Positions 52,104 to 60,015 of a stretch of DNA of 64,000 nucleotides are shown piece after piece. The position numbers and the translations under genes are program-made. Location of the stretch: positions 5,986,001 to 6,050,000 of the forward strand of contig NZ_CP023747.1 in NCBI RefSeq assembly GCF_008704995.1, in the 5' to 3' direction. Position 1 is the stretch's first letter. Every line of letters begins with the position of its first letter. This stretch comes from Streptomyces nodosus. Lineage in GTDB: Bacteria > Actinomycetota > Actinomycetes > Streptomycetales > Streptomycetaceae. The notes under the pieces were generated by a model that saw only the letters and a list, made by a program, of their open reading frames with translations, did not search any database and was not told the origin of the DNA.

Positions 52104-53369
52104 GTGACACCTGGGGAGATGACCGAGGTCCGGGAGGACCTGGAGGCGTTCACGGCGGAGTTGTTCGACGGGTTCTTCCGCGCGGACCAGCGGCGCTGGG
52201 GGCAGGCGTATGTACGAGGGCTGCTGCTGGACGGGCGGCGCAAGTCGGTGGAACCGATGGCTGCCCGTCTCGGCGAGGACGGCAACCGCCAGGCGCTGGC
52301 GCACTTCATCACCTCCAGTCCGTGGAATGCGGCCCATGTGCGGGCCCGGCTGGCCTGGAGGATGTATGAAGCGATCGGTCCGGAGGCACTGATCGTCGAC
52401 GACACCGGCTTCCTCAAGGACGGTAACGCCTCTGCATGCGTATCCCGGCAGTACACCGGCACCGCGGGCAAGGTCACCAACTGCCAGGTAGGCGTGTCGC
52501 TGCACCTGGCCAACGACCGTGCCTCGGCCGCGATCGACTGGCGGCTGTTCCTGCCCGCTTCCTGGGATCCCGCCTCGCCGGAGACGGATGCGGCCAAGGT
52601 CGCCCGCCGTCAGCGTTGCGGCGTCCCCGCCGACGCCGGCCATGTGGAGAAGTGGCAGTTGGCCCTGGACATGATCGACGAGGCCCGCAGTTGGGGCGTG
52701 GACGTTCCGCTGGTCGTCGCGGACGCCGGATACGGCGACGCCACCGCCTTCCGCCTGGCCCTGGAAGAACGGAAACTGGCTTACGCCGTCGGCGTCTCCT
52801 CCCGGCTCACTGCTCACCCTGAACATGCGCAGCCGGTTACCCCGCCTTATCAGGGCATTGGCCGACCGCCGGTGGCGACGTATCCGGACAAGCCGATGAC
52901 GGTGAAGGAACTGGTCATCGAGGCCGGCCGGCAGGCGGCCCGGCCGGTGTCCTGGCGCGAGGGTTCCCGGCCGGGAAAGGGGCGCAGTGGCTTCAAACGC
53001 ATGTACTCGCGCTTCGTCGTCCTGCGCATCCGGCCCGCCGGACGCGAGATCCGCCAGGCCACCAAGGGCGCGGGGCTGCCCGAGCGATGGCTGCTGGCCG
53101 AATGGCCCGCCACCGAGCCGGAACCGGTGCAGTTCTGGCTGTCCAGTCTGCCCTCCGGCATGCCCCTGGCCTCGCTGGTCCGACTGGCCAAGCTCCGCTG
53201 GCGCATCGAGCACGACTACCGCGAGATGAAACAAGCCCTCGGACTGGCCCATTTCGAAGGCCGCACCTGGAACGGCTGGCACCACCACGTCACCCTCGTC
53301 TCGGCTGCCCACGCCTTCTGCACCCTGCAACGGCTGGCACACGACCCAAAAGACGCGGCGCAGGACTGA
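52104..53369 (+). CDS. IS701-family transposase (DDE), with separate -1 frame tail
   Basis: A ~421-residue transposase; GTG 52104 and ATG 52119 are plausible starts, and the frame is open from 52065. The DDE residues are in LIVDDTGFLKDGNA, VVADAGYGDATAF and RWRIEHDYREMKQALGL. QRRWGQAYVRGLLLDGRRKS near the start is typical of the family. The frame stops at 53369, but the usual family C-terminus (SLYQVVREMQTLLALW, GTCPTCHRD) continues in the -1 frame to 53470. A CCCAAAA heptamer in correct phase lies just before, so full length may need a -1 frameshift, or the copy may be mutated. Confidence 0.9.
   Translation: MTPGEMTEVREDLEAFTAELFDGFFRADQRRWGQAYVRGLLLDGRRKSVEPMAARLGEDGNRQALAHFITSSPWNAAHVRARLAWRMYEAIGPEALIVDDTGFLKDGNASACVSRQYTGTAGKVTNCQVGVSLHLANDRASAAIDWRLFLPASWDPASPETDAAKVARRQRCGVPADAGHVEKWQLALDMIDEARSWGVDVPLVVADAGYGDATAFRLALEERKLAYAVGVSSRLTAHPEHAQPVTPPYQGIGRPPVATYPDKPMTVKELVIEAGRQAARPVSWREGSRPGKGRSGFKRMYSRFVVLRIRPAGREIRQATKGAGLPERWLLAEWPATEPEPVQFWLSSLPSGMPLASLVRLAKLRWRIEHDYREMKQALGLAHFEGRTWNGWHHHVTLVSAAHAFCTLQRLAHDPKDAAQD
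53345..53351 (+). other. Candidate -1 ribosomal frameshift heptamer C CCA AAA
   Basis: In the transposase frame the bases read C CCA AAA, the X XXY YYZ pattern of -1 frameshift sites. Slippage here joins the main frame to ...PKRRGAGLSLYQVV, running to a stop at 53468-53470 inside the right inverted repeat. Confidence 0.5.
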
Positions 53370-53480
53370 GCCTTTACCAAGTAGTCCGCGAGATGCAGAC
53401 ACTCCTCGCCCTCTGGATCGGCACCTGCCCCACCTGTCACCGCGACATACCCACCCCGATACCAACCTGACCAAGCCCTA

Positions 53481-54221
53481 CTAGGCGCCGTCGCAGGTCG
53501 GGTAGAACGCCGTCAAGTCGGCCATGGGCATGGAGTCGGGTGTGGGCCGGCCGGTCTGTTCGGCGAACTTTGTGTACTGCCAGTTGGTGGAGTCGGACTT
53601 CCGGTCGAGGCCCTTCTTACTGCCGAGACGGGCCATCGCCCCATAGACGCCGTCGCCCTCGTGTCCGTAGGACGCCAGGTCCGGGTGGTGGTCGTGGTCG
53701 TAGTCGGCGACGGCGAGGGCGCGCGGCTCCGACAGCTCGACATGGTGATCGCTCTGTCCGCGTCCGTGTGCCGAGAAGGGTCCGAGCCGCAGTTCGGAGA
53801 CGTCCGGGGCCACGGGGTCGTCGCCCTCGAACTCCTTGGTGGCAGCGATGAAGAGGTCGTTCCAGCCGTCCTGGTCGAAGTCGGCGACGACGGCCAGGAC
53901 GTCCTTCGCGGACCTGCCGCGATCCCCGACGAGATCCCGGGGCCCCGCCTTCTTTTCCTGCTGCCCGTGCTCGGCTCCGAAGGTGATGGCCAGGTCGGCG
54001 CCGGTGAGGGAGGGGGGAGAGACACGGTCGGTGATGCCGTCGCCGTTCAGGTCGGCCACGAGGGCTCCGGAGGAGGTCACGCAACTTCTGATCGCGGGCC
54101 CGGCAGCCGGGCGACCGGGCGGATCGCCCCGGCCGTCGCCGCATCCGGTCACCAGGGCCGTAGACGCCACGAGCATCACCACGAAGCATGGCCGCCCGAC
54201 TGCCCGTTTCCCACCGCGCAC
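53481..54221 (-). CDS. FG-GAP/VCBS-type secreted lipoprotein
   Basis: A ~246-residue exported protein; GTG 54221 gives a signal peptide with lipobox VTGC, while a TTG at 54254 abutting the upstream stop is the alternative. The mature part has calcium-binding loops typical of FG-GAP/VCBS beta-propeller repeats: DLNGDGITDRV, DFDQDGWNDLF and DYDHDHHPDLAS. Only about three repeats are visible, fewer than a full propeller. The stop codon TAG is part of the CTAG target of the IS701 element, so the element lies exactly at the gene end. It is likely co-transcribed with the nuclease-TerD gene. Confidence 0.75.
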   Translation of the reverse strand: MRGGKRAVGRPCFVVMLVASTALVTGCGDGRGDPPGRPAAGPAIRSCVTSSGALVADLNGDGITDRVSPPSLTGADLAITFGAEHGQQEKKAGPRDLVGDRGRSAKDVLAVVADFDQDGWNDLFIAATKEFEGDDPVAPDVSELRLGPFSAHGRGQSDHHVELSEPRALAVADYDHDHHPDLASYGHEGDGVYGAMARLGSKKGLDRKSDSTNWQYTKFAEQTGRPTPDSMPMADLTAFYPTCDGA

Positions 54222-54254
54222 GAGGTGCCGGCCTTTCCAGAAGATTGATCGCAA

Positions 54255-56315
54255 CTACTCCACCTCGACGCCGAAATCCTGGATGAGCTCCTCCAGGCCG
54301 CCCGTGTAGCCCCTGCCGCCCAGCACGAAGTCCCAGTCCCCGTTCGACCTGCGGCGGAAGGAGCCGAGCACCAATGCGGTTTCGCGTGGCTGACCGTCGG
54401 AGACCTCCAGCCGTCCCAGCTCGGCCAGGCTCGGGTCGAGCAGCCGGATGTACGCGTCCGTGAAGCCCGAGAGGTCCGCGTCCGGATCGGCCTCCGGGTC
54501 GACGGCGGCCACGAGTACGAATCGGTCGGCCTCGTCCGGCAACGCGTCGAAGGAGACGCAGACAGCGGCTCTGTCGGGTGCCTGGGCCGGAAGGGCGCGC
54601 ACCGAGCCGTCCGGCGTCCGCGGGTTGTTGTAGAAGACGAAGTGATCGTCGCTGAGGACGCGGTTGCCGCGGCAGACGAGAGCGCACACGTCCAGGGCGA
54701 CACTTCCGGTCCAGGACATGCCCAGGACGTTGTGGTCGTCGGGCAGCCGAGTCTCCGGAACCGCCGGCGGCGACTGAGCCCCGGAGCGACGGGCACCGTC
54801 GCCCAGACGCCCACGCAGCCCATGGCGGTGCAGCAGGTCGACGAGTTCGGTTCCCGAGATCAGCTCCAGCGGTTTGCCGTTGGCGAAGGTGTGTGAGCCG
54901 GGGCCGAACCCCGACGTCGTCACGAGCACGCCCTTGTTGGCGCCGACGTCCTGCACGGTCCCGTACAAGTCGCGCACGACCGTGGGCGGAACCGTGTTGC
55001 GGTAGCGCTTGACCTGTACGACGATCCTGCCGCCGCGGATCGGTGTCGGATCCAGTGCGTCGACGTCCACCCCACCGTCGTTCGAGCGCTGAGTGGTGAC
55101 GGCCTGCATCCCCATGGCCCGGAAAAGATCGGCGACGAGATTCTCGAAGGCGACCGGATCCATCTCGTACAGGTCGGGTTCCTCATCGCTGCCATGCGTG
55201 ACGACCCGGTTCCCCACCTCCTGCGGCCGGCGACTCGGCCGCACCGGAGTCAGCTGGTCGGGACGGGCCGAGAGCTGCCCGCGCAACGCATCGGCCAGGC
55301 AGCTGCAGGCGTCCACCTGCGCCAGGTGCAGGTCGCGGAACGTCGAGCGCGGGGCCATGACGGTCGCCAGATAGATGTGGCCCGGGCGCCCGGTCGTCGG
55401 GTCATGCCCGTCCACGAACCCGTTCAGGGTCACCGACTCGAGCGCCTCCAGCTCGTCCGCGGCGAAGAGTTCATGCAGGACGAGCAGCATGCACTGCGCG
55501 AGAAACTCGCGGTACAGAGCCCGACGCTGACTCACCGGCCGAGAGGTCTCCTTGTCCTGGTCCAGGCTGGGCATGTACCGGACCGACTTGGCCTCGGGGA
55601 CGATGTCGTACGCCGGCAGCTCCCAGTCCAGCACCAGCTGTCGCGCCGCGCCGTCATAGGCCGCCGCCACCTGCCGCGGCAGACCCTCGGGCCACACGGT
55701 CGACGCGTAGAGAGCAGCGGAGAAGTACTCGACCACGGCGTCAGGATCGCGGCGCCCGACCCCCTCGGTCAGCGCGACGACGCCGGCGTTGTGCCGTCGT
55801 ACATCGGCCAGCTGAGCATCGGCCCGCTGCTGGTACTCCCGCTGGTACGACGCCAGTTGCAGCTGCCGCTGCGTCTCCGCCGCCTGCGCCGCGTGCCGGT
55901 CCCGCTCGAAACGTGCCCGGGCTTCGGCCTGCGCCTGCGCCCGGCGACCGGCGGTCCATCCGCCCTGCGCCTGGTAGTGATCGAGGTTCGGCATGGGCAC
56001 GGGCCGCGCCAGCGGTCCCGGGGCGAACGGCTGGACCTCTTCAGGGCGCAGGAGCGAGGAAGCTCTGAAGGCCGGAGCCTGACAACCCGAGGCCAGAAGA
56101 CCTTGCAGCGCCGCAACCTGAGCGTCCAGCTCCTCGGTGCGCCGCAGCGCCTCCGCCTGCCGGTACTCCCGGTGACTCTGGGCAGCTTGCCGTTGACGGG
56201 CACGTGCTTGCTGTGCCTCTTGTCTCTGTCGCCTGGCTTCGGCCTCCATCTGGCGCTGCTGCTGTCTCTGCGTCTCAGCCCAGACTCCGACCAAACCATT
56301 GGAACGACGACTCAT
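54255..56315 (-). CDS. Mrr-type restriction endonuclease fused to a TerD domain
   Basis: A 686-residue protein. Residues ~1-180 are Gln/Arg/Ala-rich coiled coil. A globular region follows with no family I can name (~180-370). The Mrr-like PD-(D/E)XK nuclease occupies ~375-480: FENLVADLFRAMGMQAVTTQ, Asp in DGGVDVDALD, and VVQVKRYRN (QxK). The C-terminal ~180 residues are a TerD domain (LDVCALVCRGNRVLSDDHFV, NNPRTPDGSV, ending IQDFGVEVE). The acidic Ca-binding loop usually after PDGSV is absent. TerD-nuclease fusions have been predicted in stress and phage-defence networks. ATG 56315 starts MSRRSNGL. Confidence 0.88.
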   Translation of the reverse strand: MSRRSNGLVGVWAETQRQQQRQMEAEARRQRQEAQQARARQRQAAQSHREYRQAEALRRTEELDAQVAALQGLLASGCQAPAFRASSLLRPEEVQPFAPGPLARPVPMPNLDHYQAQGGWTAGRRAQAQAEARARFERDRHAAQAAETQRQLQLASYQREYQQRADAQLADVRRHNAGVVALTEGVGRRDPDAVVEYFSAALYASTVWPEGLPRQVAAAYDGAARQLVLDWELPAYDIVPEAKSVRYMPSLDQDKETSRPVSQRRALYREFLAQCMLLVLHELFAADELEALESVTLNGFVDGHDPTTGRPGHIYLATVMAPRSTFRDLHLAQVDACSCLADALRGQLSARPDQLTPVRPSRRPQEVGNRVVTHGSDEEPDLYEMDPVAFENLVADLFRAMGMQAVTTQRSNDGGVDVDALDPTPIRGGRIVVQVKRYRNTVPPTVVRDLYGTVQDVGANKGVLVTTSGFGPGSHTFANGKPLELISGTELVDLLHRHGLRGRLGDGARRSGAQSPPAVPETRLPDDHNVLGMSWTGSVALDVCALVCRGNRVLSDDHFVFYNNPRTPDGSVRALPAQAPDRAAVCVSFDALPDEADRFVLVAAVDPEADPDADLSGFTDAYIRLLDPSLAELGRLEVSDGQPRETALVLGSFRRRSNGDWDFVLGGRGYTGGLEELIQDFGVEVE

Positions 56316-56537
56316 GCGTTGCAGGCCCTCCCCGAGGCACTCTGGCTGTCCCCACAACCAGGTGTGACGGGACGACTCTATCCAGCGATGCCCCGCTCGC
56401 ACATCCGCCCGGCAAGAGTCCGCCGCGTCCAGGAATCGGTCGCGGTCGTAGCGGCTGGTGTAGGCAGCCGGGCGGGGGCGCTGCCCGGTAGGGCGGGCGA
56501 GCGGATGCCGGGGCGCTCAGCGGCGCGCCCCGGGGTG

Positions 56538-56714
56538 TCAGTCGGTGGTTCCTGGCTCCGGGTCCCCCACCGTGCCGTCGGTCACCGGCTGTTCGGGGGC
56601 GGGGTTGTCGGGCGGGGGGTTCCGGGACGCGGGGAACAGGATGTCCTCCAGTGCGTCCAACGCGAACATCAGCAACAGGAGGGCCACCGGGACGAGCAGC
56701 GCTATCACGATCAC
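56538..56714 (-). CDS. 58-residue single-pass membrane protein
   Basis: GTG 56714 is preceded by GGGAGG at 5 nt and opens a 58-codon frame. The protein begins MIVIALLVPVALLLLMFALD, one strong membrane helix, followed by ALEDILFP and a Pro-rich acidic tail ending DPEPGTTD. Small proteins of this pattern recur in Streptomyces but have no known role. It lies upstream of and on the same strand as the nuclease-TerD gene, 222 bp away. Confidence 0.75.
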   Translation of the reverse strand: MIVIALLVPVALLLLMFALDALEDILFPASRNPPPDNPAPEQPVTDGTVGDPEPGTTD

Positions 56715-57038
56715 GCGGCCTCCCGAGGGAGTAGTGAACCGGCCGTGGGTGTGTGCACAACGAGGTCACTGCCAGCGTGCGACCAGTTGGGTGACCGCAC
56801 ACACCGGGCGAGGGGAAGTGTCGGCCATTCGGGTGAGCGGGCGCCGGGTCGGCACTCTGGGTGACTGTCCGGTCATCAGGTCCACCGGGGTGCGAGGCGG
56901 CTGCGGTGGGGGAGACGCCGCTGGTCGCGCGGGGTCTCGAGCCGCGCGGGGCGTGACGGCCGGGGCGTACCCCGGTTAAGGTCGCTGCGGCGCGACTGCC
57001 TTGACATGCGCAAGGCTCGGAGAGCAAGGGGAGTGCAG
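56715..57038. other. Divergent intergenic region, glycerate kinase promoter
   Basis: A 324-bp stretch with no gene I can support. It should carry promoters for the small membrane protein (minus) and glycerate kinase (plus). TAAGGT at 56977 with TGACGG 17 bp upstream is a weak candidate for the latter. TTGACA at 57001 has no matching -10. Confidence 0.35.
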
Positions 57039-58190
57039 GTGGCGGACGCTGCAGTGAACGGCACCCGGCGGGTGCTCATCGCCGCGGACAAGTTCAAGGG
57101 CTCGCTGACGGCCCTGGAGGTCGCGGAGCGGGTGACGGCGGGGCTGCGCCGGGTCGTGCCGGGCCTCGAGGTCGAGGCGCTGCCCGTGGCCGACGGAGGC
57201 GACGGGACCGTGGCCGCGGCCGTCGCGGCCGGGTTCGTCCGGCATGAGGCGCGGGTCACCGGCCCCCTCGGCCAGGAGGTGACCGCGGCGTTCGCGCTGC
57301 GGGGAGACACCGCGGTCGTGGAGATGGCGGAGGCGAGCGGGCTGGGACGGCTGCCGGCCGGGGTCCTCGCACCGCTGACCGCGTCCACCCATGGCTCCGG
57401 GGAGCTGCTGCGGGCCGCGCTGGACGCCGGGGCGCGGACCATCGTGTTCGGGGTCGGCGGAAGCGCGACGACGGACGGGGGAGCGGGGATGCTGTCCGCG
57501 CTCGGGGCGCGGTTCCTGGATGCGGAGGGCGAGCCCGTGCCGCCGGGCGGCGGGGGACTGGCGGGACTCGCCCGGGCCGACCTGTCGGGACTCGACCCGC
57601 GGCTGGCCTCGGTGGACCTGGTGCTGGCGAGCGACGTCGACAACCCGCTGACCGGGCCGAAGGGCGCGCCCGCCGTGTACGGGCCGCAGAAGGGCGCCTC
57701 GCCGGACGATGTGGCGGCGCTGGACGCGGCGCTCGTCCACTACGCCGAGGTGCTGGAGGAGGCGGTGGGTTCCAGGGCGGCGGAGTACGCCGGGGCGCCG
57801 GGCGCGGGTGCTGCCGGGGGCATCGGGTACGGGGCGCTGCTGCTCGGCGCCCGCTTCCGGCCGGGCATCGAGGTGATGCTGGACGTCCTCGGCTTCGCTC
57901 CGGCGCTGGAGCGGGCCTCACTGGTGATCACCGGTGAGGGGTCCCTGGACGAGCAGACGCTGCACGGCAAGGCCCCGGCGGGTGTCGCCGCGGCGGCGCG
58001 GGCGGCCGGCAAGGAGGTCGTCGCGGTCTGCGGCCGTCTGGCCCTGTCGGCCCAGGAGCTGAGCGGGGCCGGTATCCGGCGCGCCTACCCGCTGACGGAG
58101 GAGGAACCGGACGTCGCCCTCTGCATCGCGCAGGCGGGTCCGATCCTGGAACGGGTCGCGGAACGCATCGCCCGCGACCACCTGGACTGA
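57039..58190 (+). CDS. Glycerate kinase (GarK/GlxK type)
   Basis: A 383-residue enzyme phosphorylating D-glycerate to 2- or 3-phosphoglycerate. Conserved blocks: VLIAADKFKGSLTALEVAE at the N-terminus, LPVADGGDGTVAA, FGVGGSATTDGGAGMLSALG, DVDNPLTGPKGAPAVYGPQK and VITGEGSLDEQTLHGKAPAG. GTG 57039 has GGGGAG 7 nt upstream; an upstream ATG in frame lacks a site. Monocistronic, ending in a strong palindromic terminator. Confidence 0.93.
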   Translation: MADAAVNGTRRVLIAADKFKGSLTALEVAERVTAGLRRVVPGLEVEALPVADGGDGTVAAAVAAGFVRHEARVTGPLGQEVTAAFALRGDTAVVEMAEASGLGRLPAGVLAPLTASTHGSGELLRAALDAGARTIVFGVGGSATTDGGAGMLSALGARFLDAEGEPVPPGGGGLAGLARADLSGLDPRLASVDLVLASDVDNPLTGPKGAPAVYGPQKGASPDDVAALDAALVHYAEVLEEAVGSRAAEYAGAPGAGAAGGIGYGALLLGARFRPGIEVMLDVLGFAPALERASLVITGEGSLDEQTLHGKAPAGVAAAARAAGKEVVAVCGRLALSAQELSGAGIRRAYPLTEEEPDVALCIAQAGPILERVAERIARDHLD

Positions 58191-58207
58191 TCCAGCCCTT
58201 GACGTAC

Positions 58208-58261
58208 CCGGACATGGGTGTGGGCCCGAGCCATATGGCTCGGGCCCACACCCATGTCCGG
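58208..58261. terminator. Perfect 54-bp palindrome, bidirectional terminator
   Basis: A perfect 27+27 bp palindrome centred on CATATG (between 58234 and 58235), with GGGCCCGAGCC next to the centre and CCGGACATGGG at the ends. It lies 17 nt after the glycerate kinase stop and 5 nt beyond the pssA stop, and serves both strands. Confidence 0.9.
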
Positions 58262-58266
58262 AAGGG

Positions 58267-59124
58267 TTACGGCAACTGCGCGGCCCGCGCCTCGCGGCGG
58301 TTGTCGCGGAAGTTGTGCACCCGGCGTGCCGTCGCGAACAGCGGGATCACCGCCCCCATGACCAGCTGCAGCGCGCAGCCCGTCTGGAGCAGAAGCTGCC
58401 CGCTGGGCGCGTCGAAGGCCCAGGCCGTCAGGAGCCCCATCGACAGGACGATCCAGGACAGCATGGCCACCGCCAGGCGCCCCCGCGGCTTCGGGTACTC
58501 CACCCGGCTCACCATCAGCCACGCCGTCCCCAGGATCGCCAGCAGTGTGGCGAAGAACGGCAGCTCGAGCAGGACGATCGAGACCACCGTCAACGCGCCG
58601 AACGGCGAGGGCATCCCCTGGAACATGCCGTCCTTCATCGTCACGCAGGAGAACCGCGCCAGGCGTAGGACCACCGCCAGGAGCACCACGATCGCCCCCA
58701 GCGCCGCCACTCTCTGATGGGCGTCGTCCGCCACCATGCCGTACACCAGGACGAAGTACGCCGGAGCCAGCCCGAAGCTGATCAGGTCCGAGAGGTTGTC
58801 CAGCTCGGCGCCCATCGGCGAGGAGCGGAGCTTGCGGGCGACCAGACCGTCGAACAGGTCGAAGACCGCGGCACACAGGATGAGGATGACCGCCGTGGCG
58901 GCGCTGTGCCGGGCCATGCCCGCCGACTCGTCGTGCCCCGTCAGATGCGGGATCAGAATGCCGGTGGTGGTGAAGTACACCGCCATGAAGCCGCAGGTGG
59001 CGTTGCCCAGGGTGAGCGTGTCCGCTATCGAGAGGCGCAGTGAGAGGGGCATCTCCTCCTCGTCGTCCGCCTCATGTGCCTCCGGCACCCAGTCGGGCTT
59101 GGTATCGGGATCAATCACGGTCAA
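58267..59124 (-). CDS. pssA: CDP-diacylglycerol--serine O-phosphatidyltransferase
   Basis: A 285-residue membrane enzyme making phosphatidylserine from CDP-diacylglycerol and serine. The CDP-alcohol phosphotransferase motif is complete: FDGLVARKLRSSPMGAELDN then LSD (D-G-x2-A-R-x8-G-x3-D-x3-D). About eight hydrophobic helices follow an acidic N-terminus (ADDEEEM). It overlaps psd by 14 nt, so the two enzymes of phosphatidylethanolamine synthesis are translationally coupled. Confidence 0.95.
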   Translation of the reverse strand: MTVIDPDTKPDWVPEAHEADDEEEMPLSLRLSIADTLTLGNATCGFMAVYFTTTGILIPHLTGHDESAGMARHSAATAVILILCAAVFDLFDGLVARKLRSSPMGAELDNLSDLISFGLAPAYFVLVYGMVADDAHQRVAALGAIVVLLAVVLRLARFSCVTMKDGMFQGMPSPFGALTVVSIVLLELPFFATLLAILGTAWLMVSRVEYPKPRGRLAVAMLSWIVLSMGLLTAWAFDAPSGQLLLQTGCALQLVMGAVIPLFATARRVHNFRDNRREARAAQLP

Positions 59125-59767
59125 GACGAGTCACCCCAGCCACGGTCTTCTGGCCGACCTCGACCGCGACCTCCACGCCCTCGGGCAGATAGAGGTCGAC
59201 GCGCGAGCCGAAGCGGATCAGACCGATACGCTCACCCTGCTCGACCTTGGTGCCCTGGGGCACATACGGCACGATGCGGCGGGCGACCGCGCCGGCGATC
59301 TGGATCATCTCGATGTCGCCGAGTTCGGTGTCGAAATGCCAGACTACGCGCTCGTTGTTCTCGCTCTCCTTGTTGAAGGCGGGAACGAAGCCACCCGGCA
59401 CATGCTCGACCGAGGTGACGGAGCCGGCCAGCGGCGCGCGGTTCACATGGACATTGAGCGGGCTCATGAAGATCGCGACGCGGGTGCGACCGTCCTTCCA
59501 CGGCATGATGCTCTGCACCACACCGTCGGCGGGCGAGATGACCCGCCCCCGGGAGATCTCGCGCTCGGGGTCGCGGAAGAACCACAGCATGCCCGCCGCG
59601 AGCGCGGTGGCGGGCACGGCCACGGCCTTGGCGACGCCGGAACGGCGCGCCCGGGCCAGGCTGAGTGCGGCGGTGGCAACGGTCGGGAGAAGCCACGGCG
59701 ATGCTCCGCGCGCGAGGCGTACGCCGACCAGGCTGTCGCGTGGTGCAGAGGTTTGGCTGTGGGGCAT
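59111..59767 (-). CDS. psd: Phosphatidylserine decarboxylase proenzyme
   Basis: A 218-residue pyruvoyl enzyme converting phosphatidylserine to phosphatidylethanolamine. It is the short, archaeal/actinobacterial type. A membrane helix region is near the N-terminus (VAVPATALAAGMLWFF), then RVISPADGVVQ, IFMSPLNVHVNRAP and the self-cleavage site in IGLIRFGSRVDLYLP, where the Ser of FGS becomes the pyruvoyl group. ATG 59767 follows AAGG by 8 nt; a longer frame upstream is non-conserved. First gene of the psd-pssA pair. Confidence 0.95.
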   Translation of the reverse strand: MPHSQTSAPRDSLVGVRLARGASPWLLPTVATAALSLARARRSGVAKAVAVPATALAAGMLWFFRDPEREISRGRVISPADGVVQSIMPWKDGRTRVAIFMSPLNVHVNRAPLAGSVTSVEHVPGGFVPAFNKESENNERVVWHFDTELGDIEMIQIAGAVARRIVPYVPQGTKVEQGERIGLIRFGSRVDLYLPEGVEVAVEVGQKTVAGVTRLDRD

Positions 59768-59903
59768 GGATGACCTTCGTAGCGGATGATGCCGCGCTTC
59801 AACGGGGGACGGCGGCTTTTCGGCGATCGTACCGGTCGCGAGCCGCAACTGGGCAAGCCAGGAAGTCGAGTCGGCGCCCGAGGACGGTTGCCGGGGTGTG
59901 ATC

Positions 59904-59917
59904 TTCTTCGCGAAGAA
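59904..59917. promoter_or_regulatory. 14-bp palindrome upstream of psd
   Basis: TTCTTCGCGAAGAA is a perfect palindrome 137 bp upstream of the psd start. It could be an operator for the psd-pssA operon. Confidence 0.35.
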
Positions 59918-59953
59918 AACACCCCGAACCCGGTCATCCGGGGCCTCTCGCTC

Positions 59954-59981
59954 GGGTCGGGCCGGGCTCGTGGCCCGACCC
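59954..59981 (-). terminator. Terminator of the ethylmalonyl-CoA operon
   Basis: A 10-bp stem (GGGTCGGGCC and complement) with an 8-nt loop, 35 nt beyond the stop of the acyl-CoA dehydrogenase gene. Confidence 0.65.
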
Positions 59982-60015
59982 CAACCCACTACCCTGGCCC
60001 CGGAGTCGATACTCC

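Larger units (their letters stand above)
52039..53480 (+). mobile_element. IS701-family insertion sequence, complete with CTAG duplication
   Basis: A 1442-bp element bounded by perfect 14-bp inverted repeats, TAGGGCTTGGTCAG (52039-52052) and CTGACCAAGCCCTA (53467-53480). It is flanked by a 4-bp direct repeat CTAG (52035-52038 and 53481-53484), the target duplication typical of IS701 elements. The IR identity and clean target duplication point to a recent insertion. Confidence 0.95.

Noticed and set aside
53481..54221. FG-GAP lipoprotein gene truncated by the IS element
   Set aside because: The stop TAG belongs to the CTAG target that existed before insertion, so removing the element leaves the same stop.
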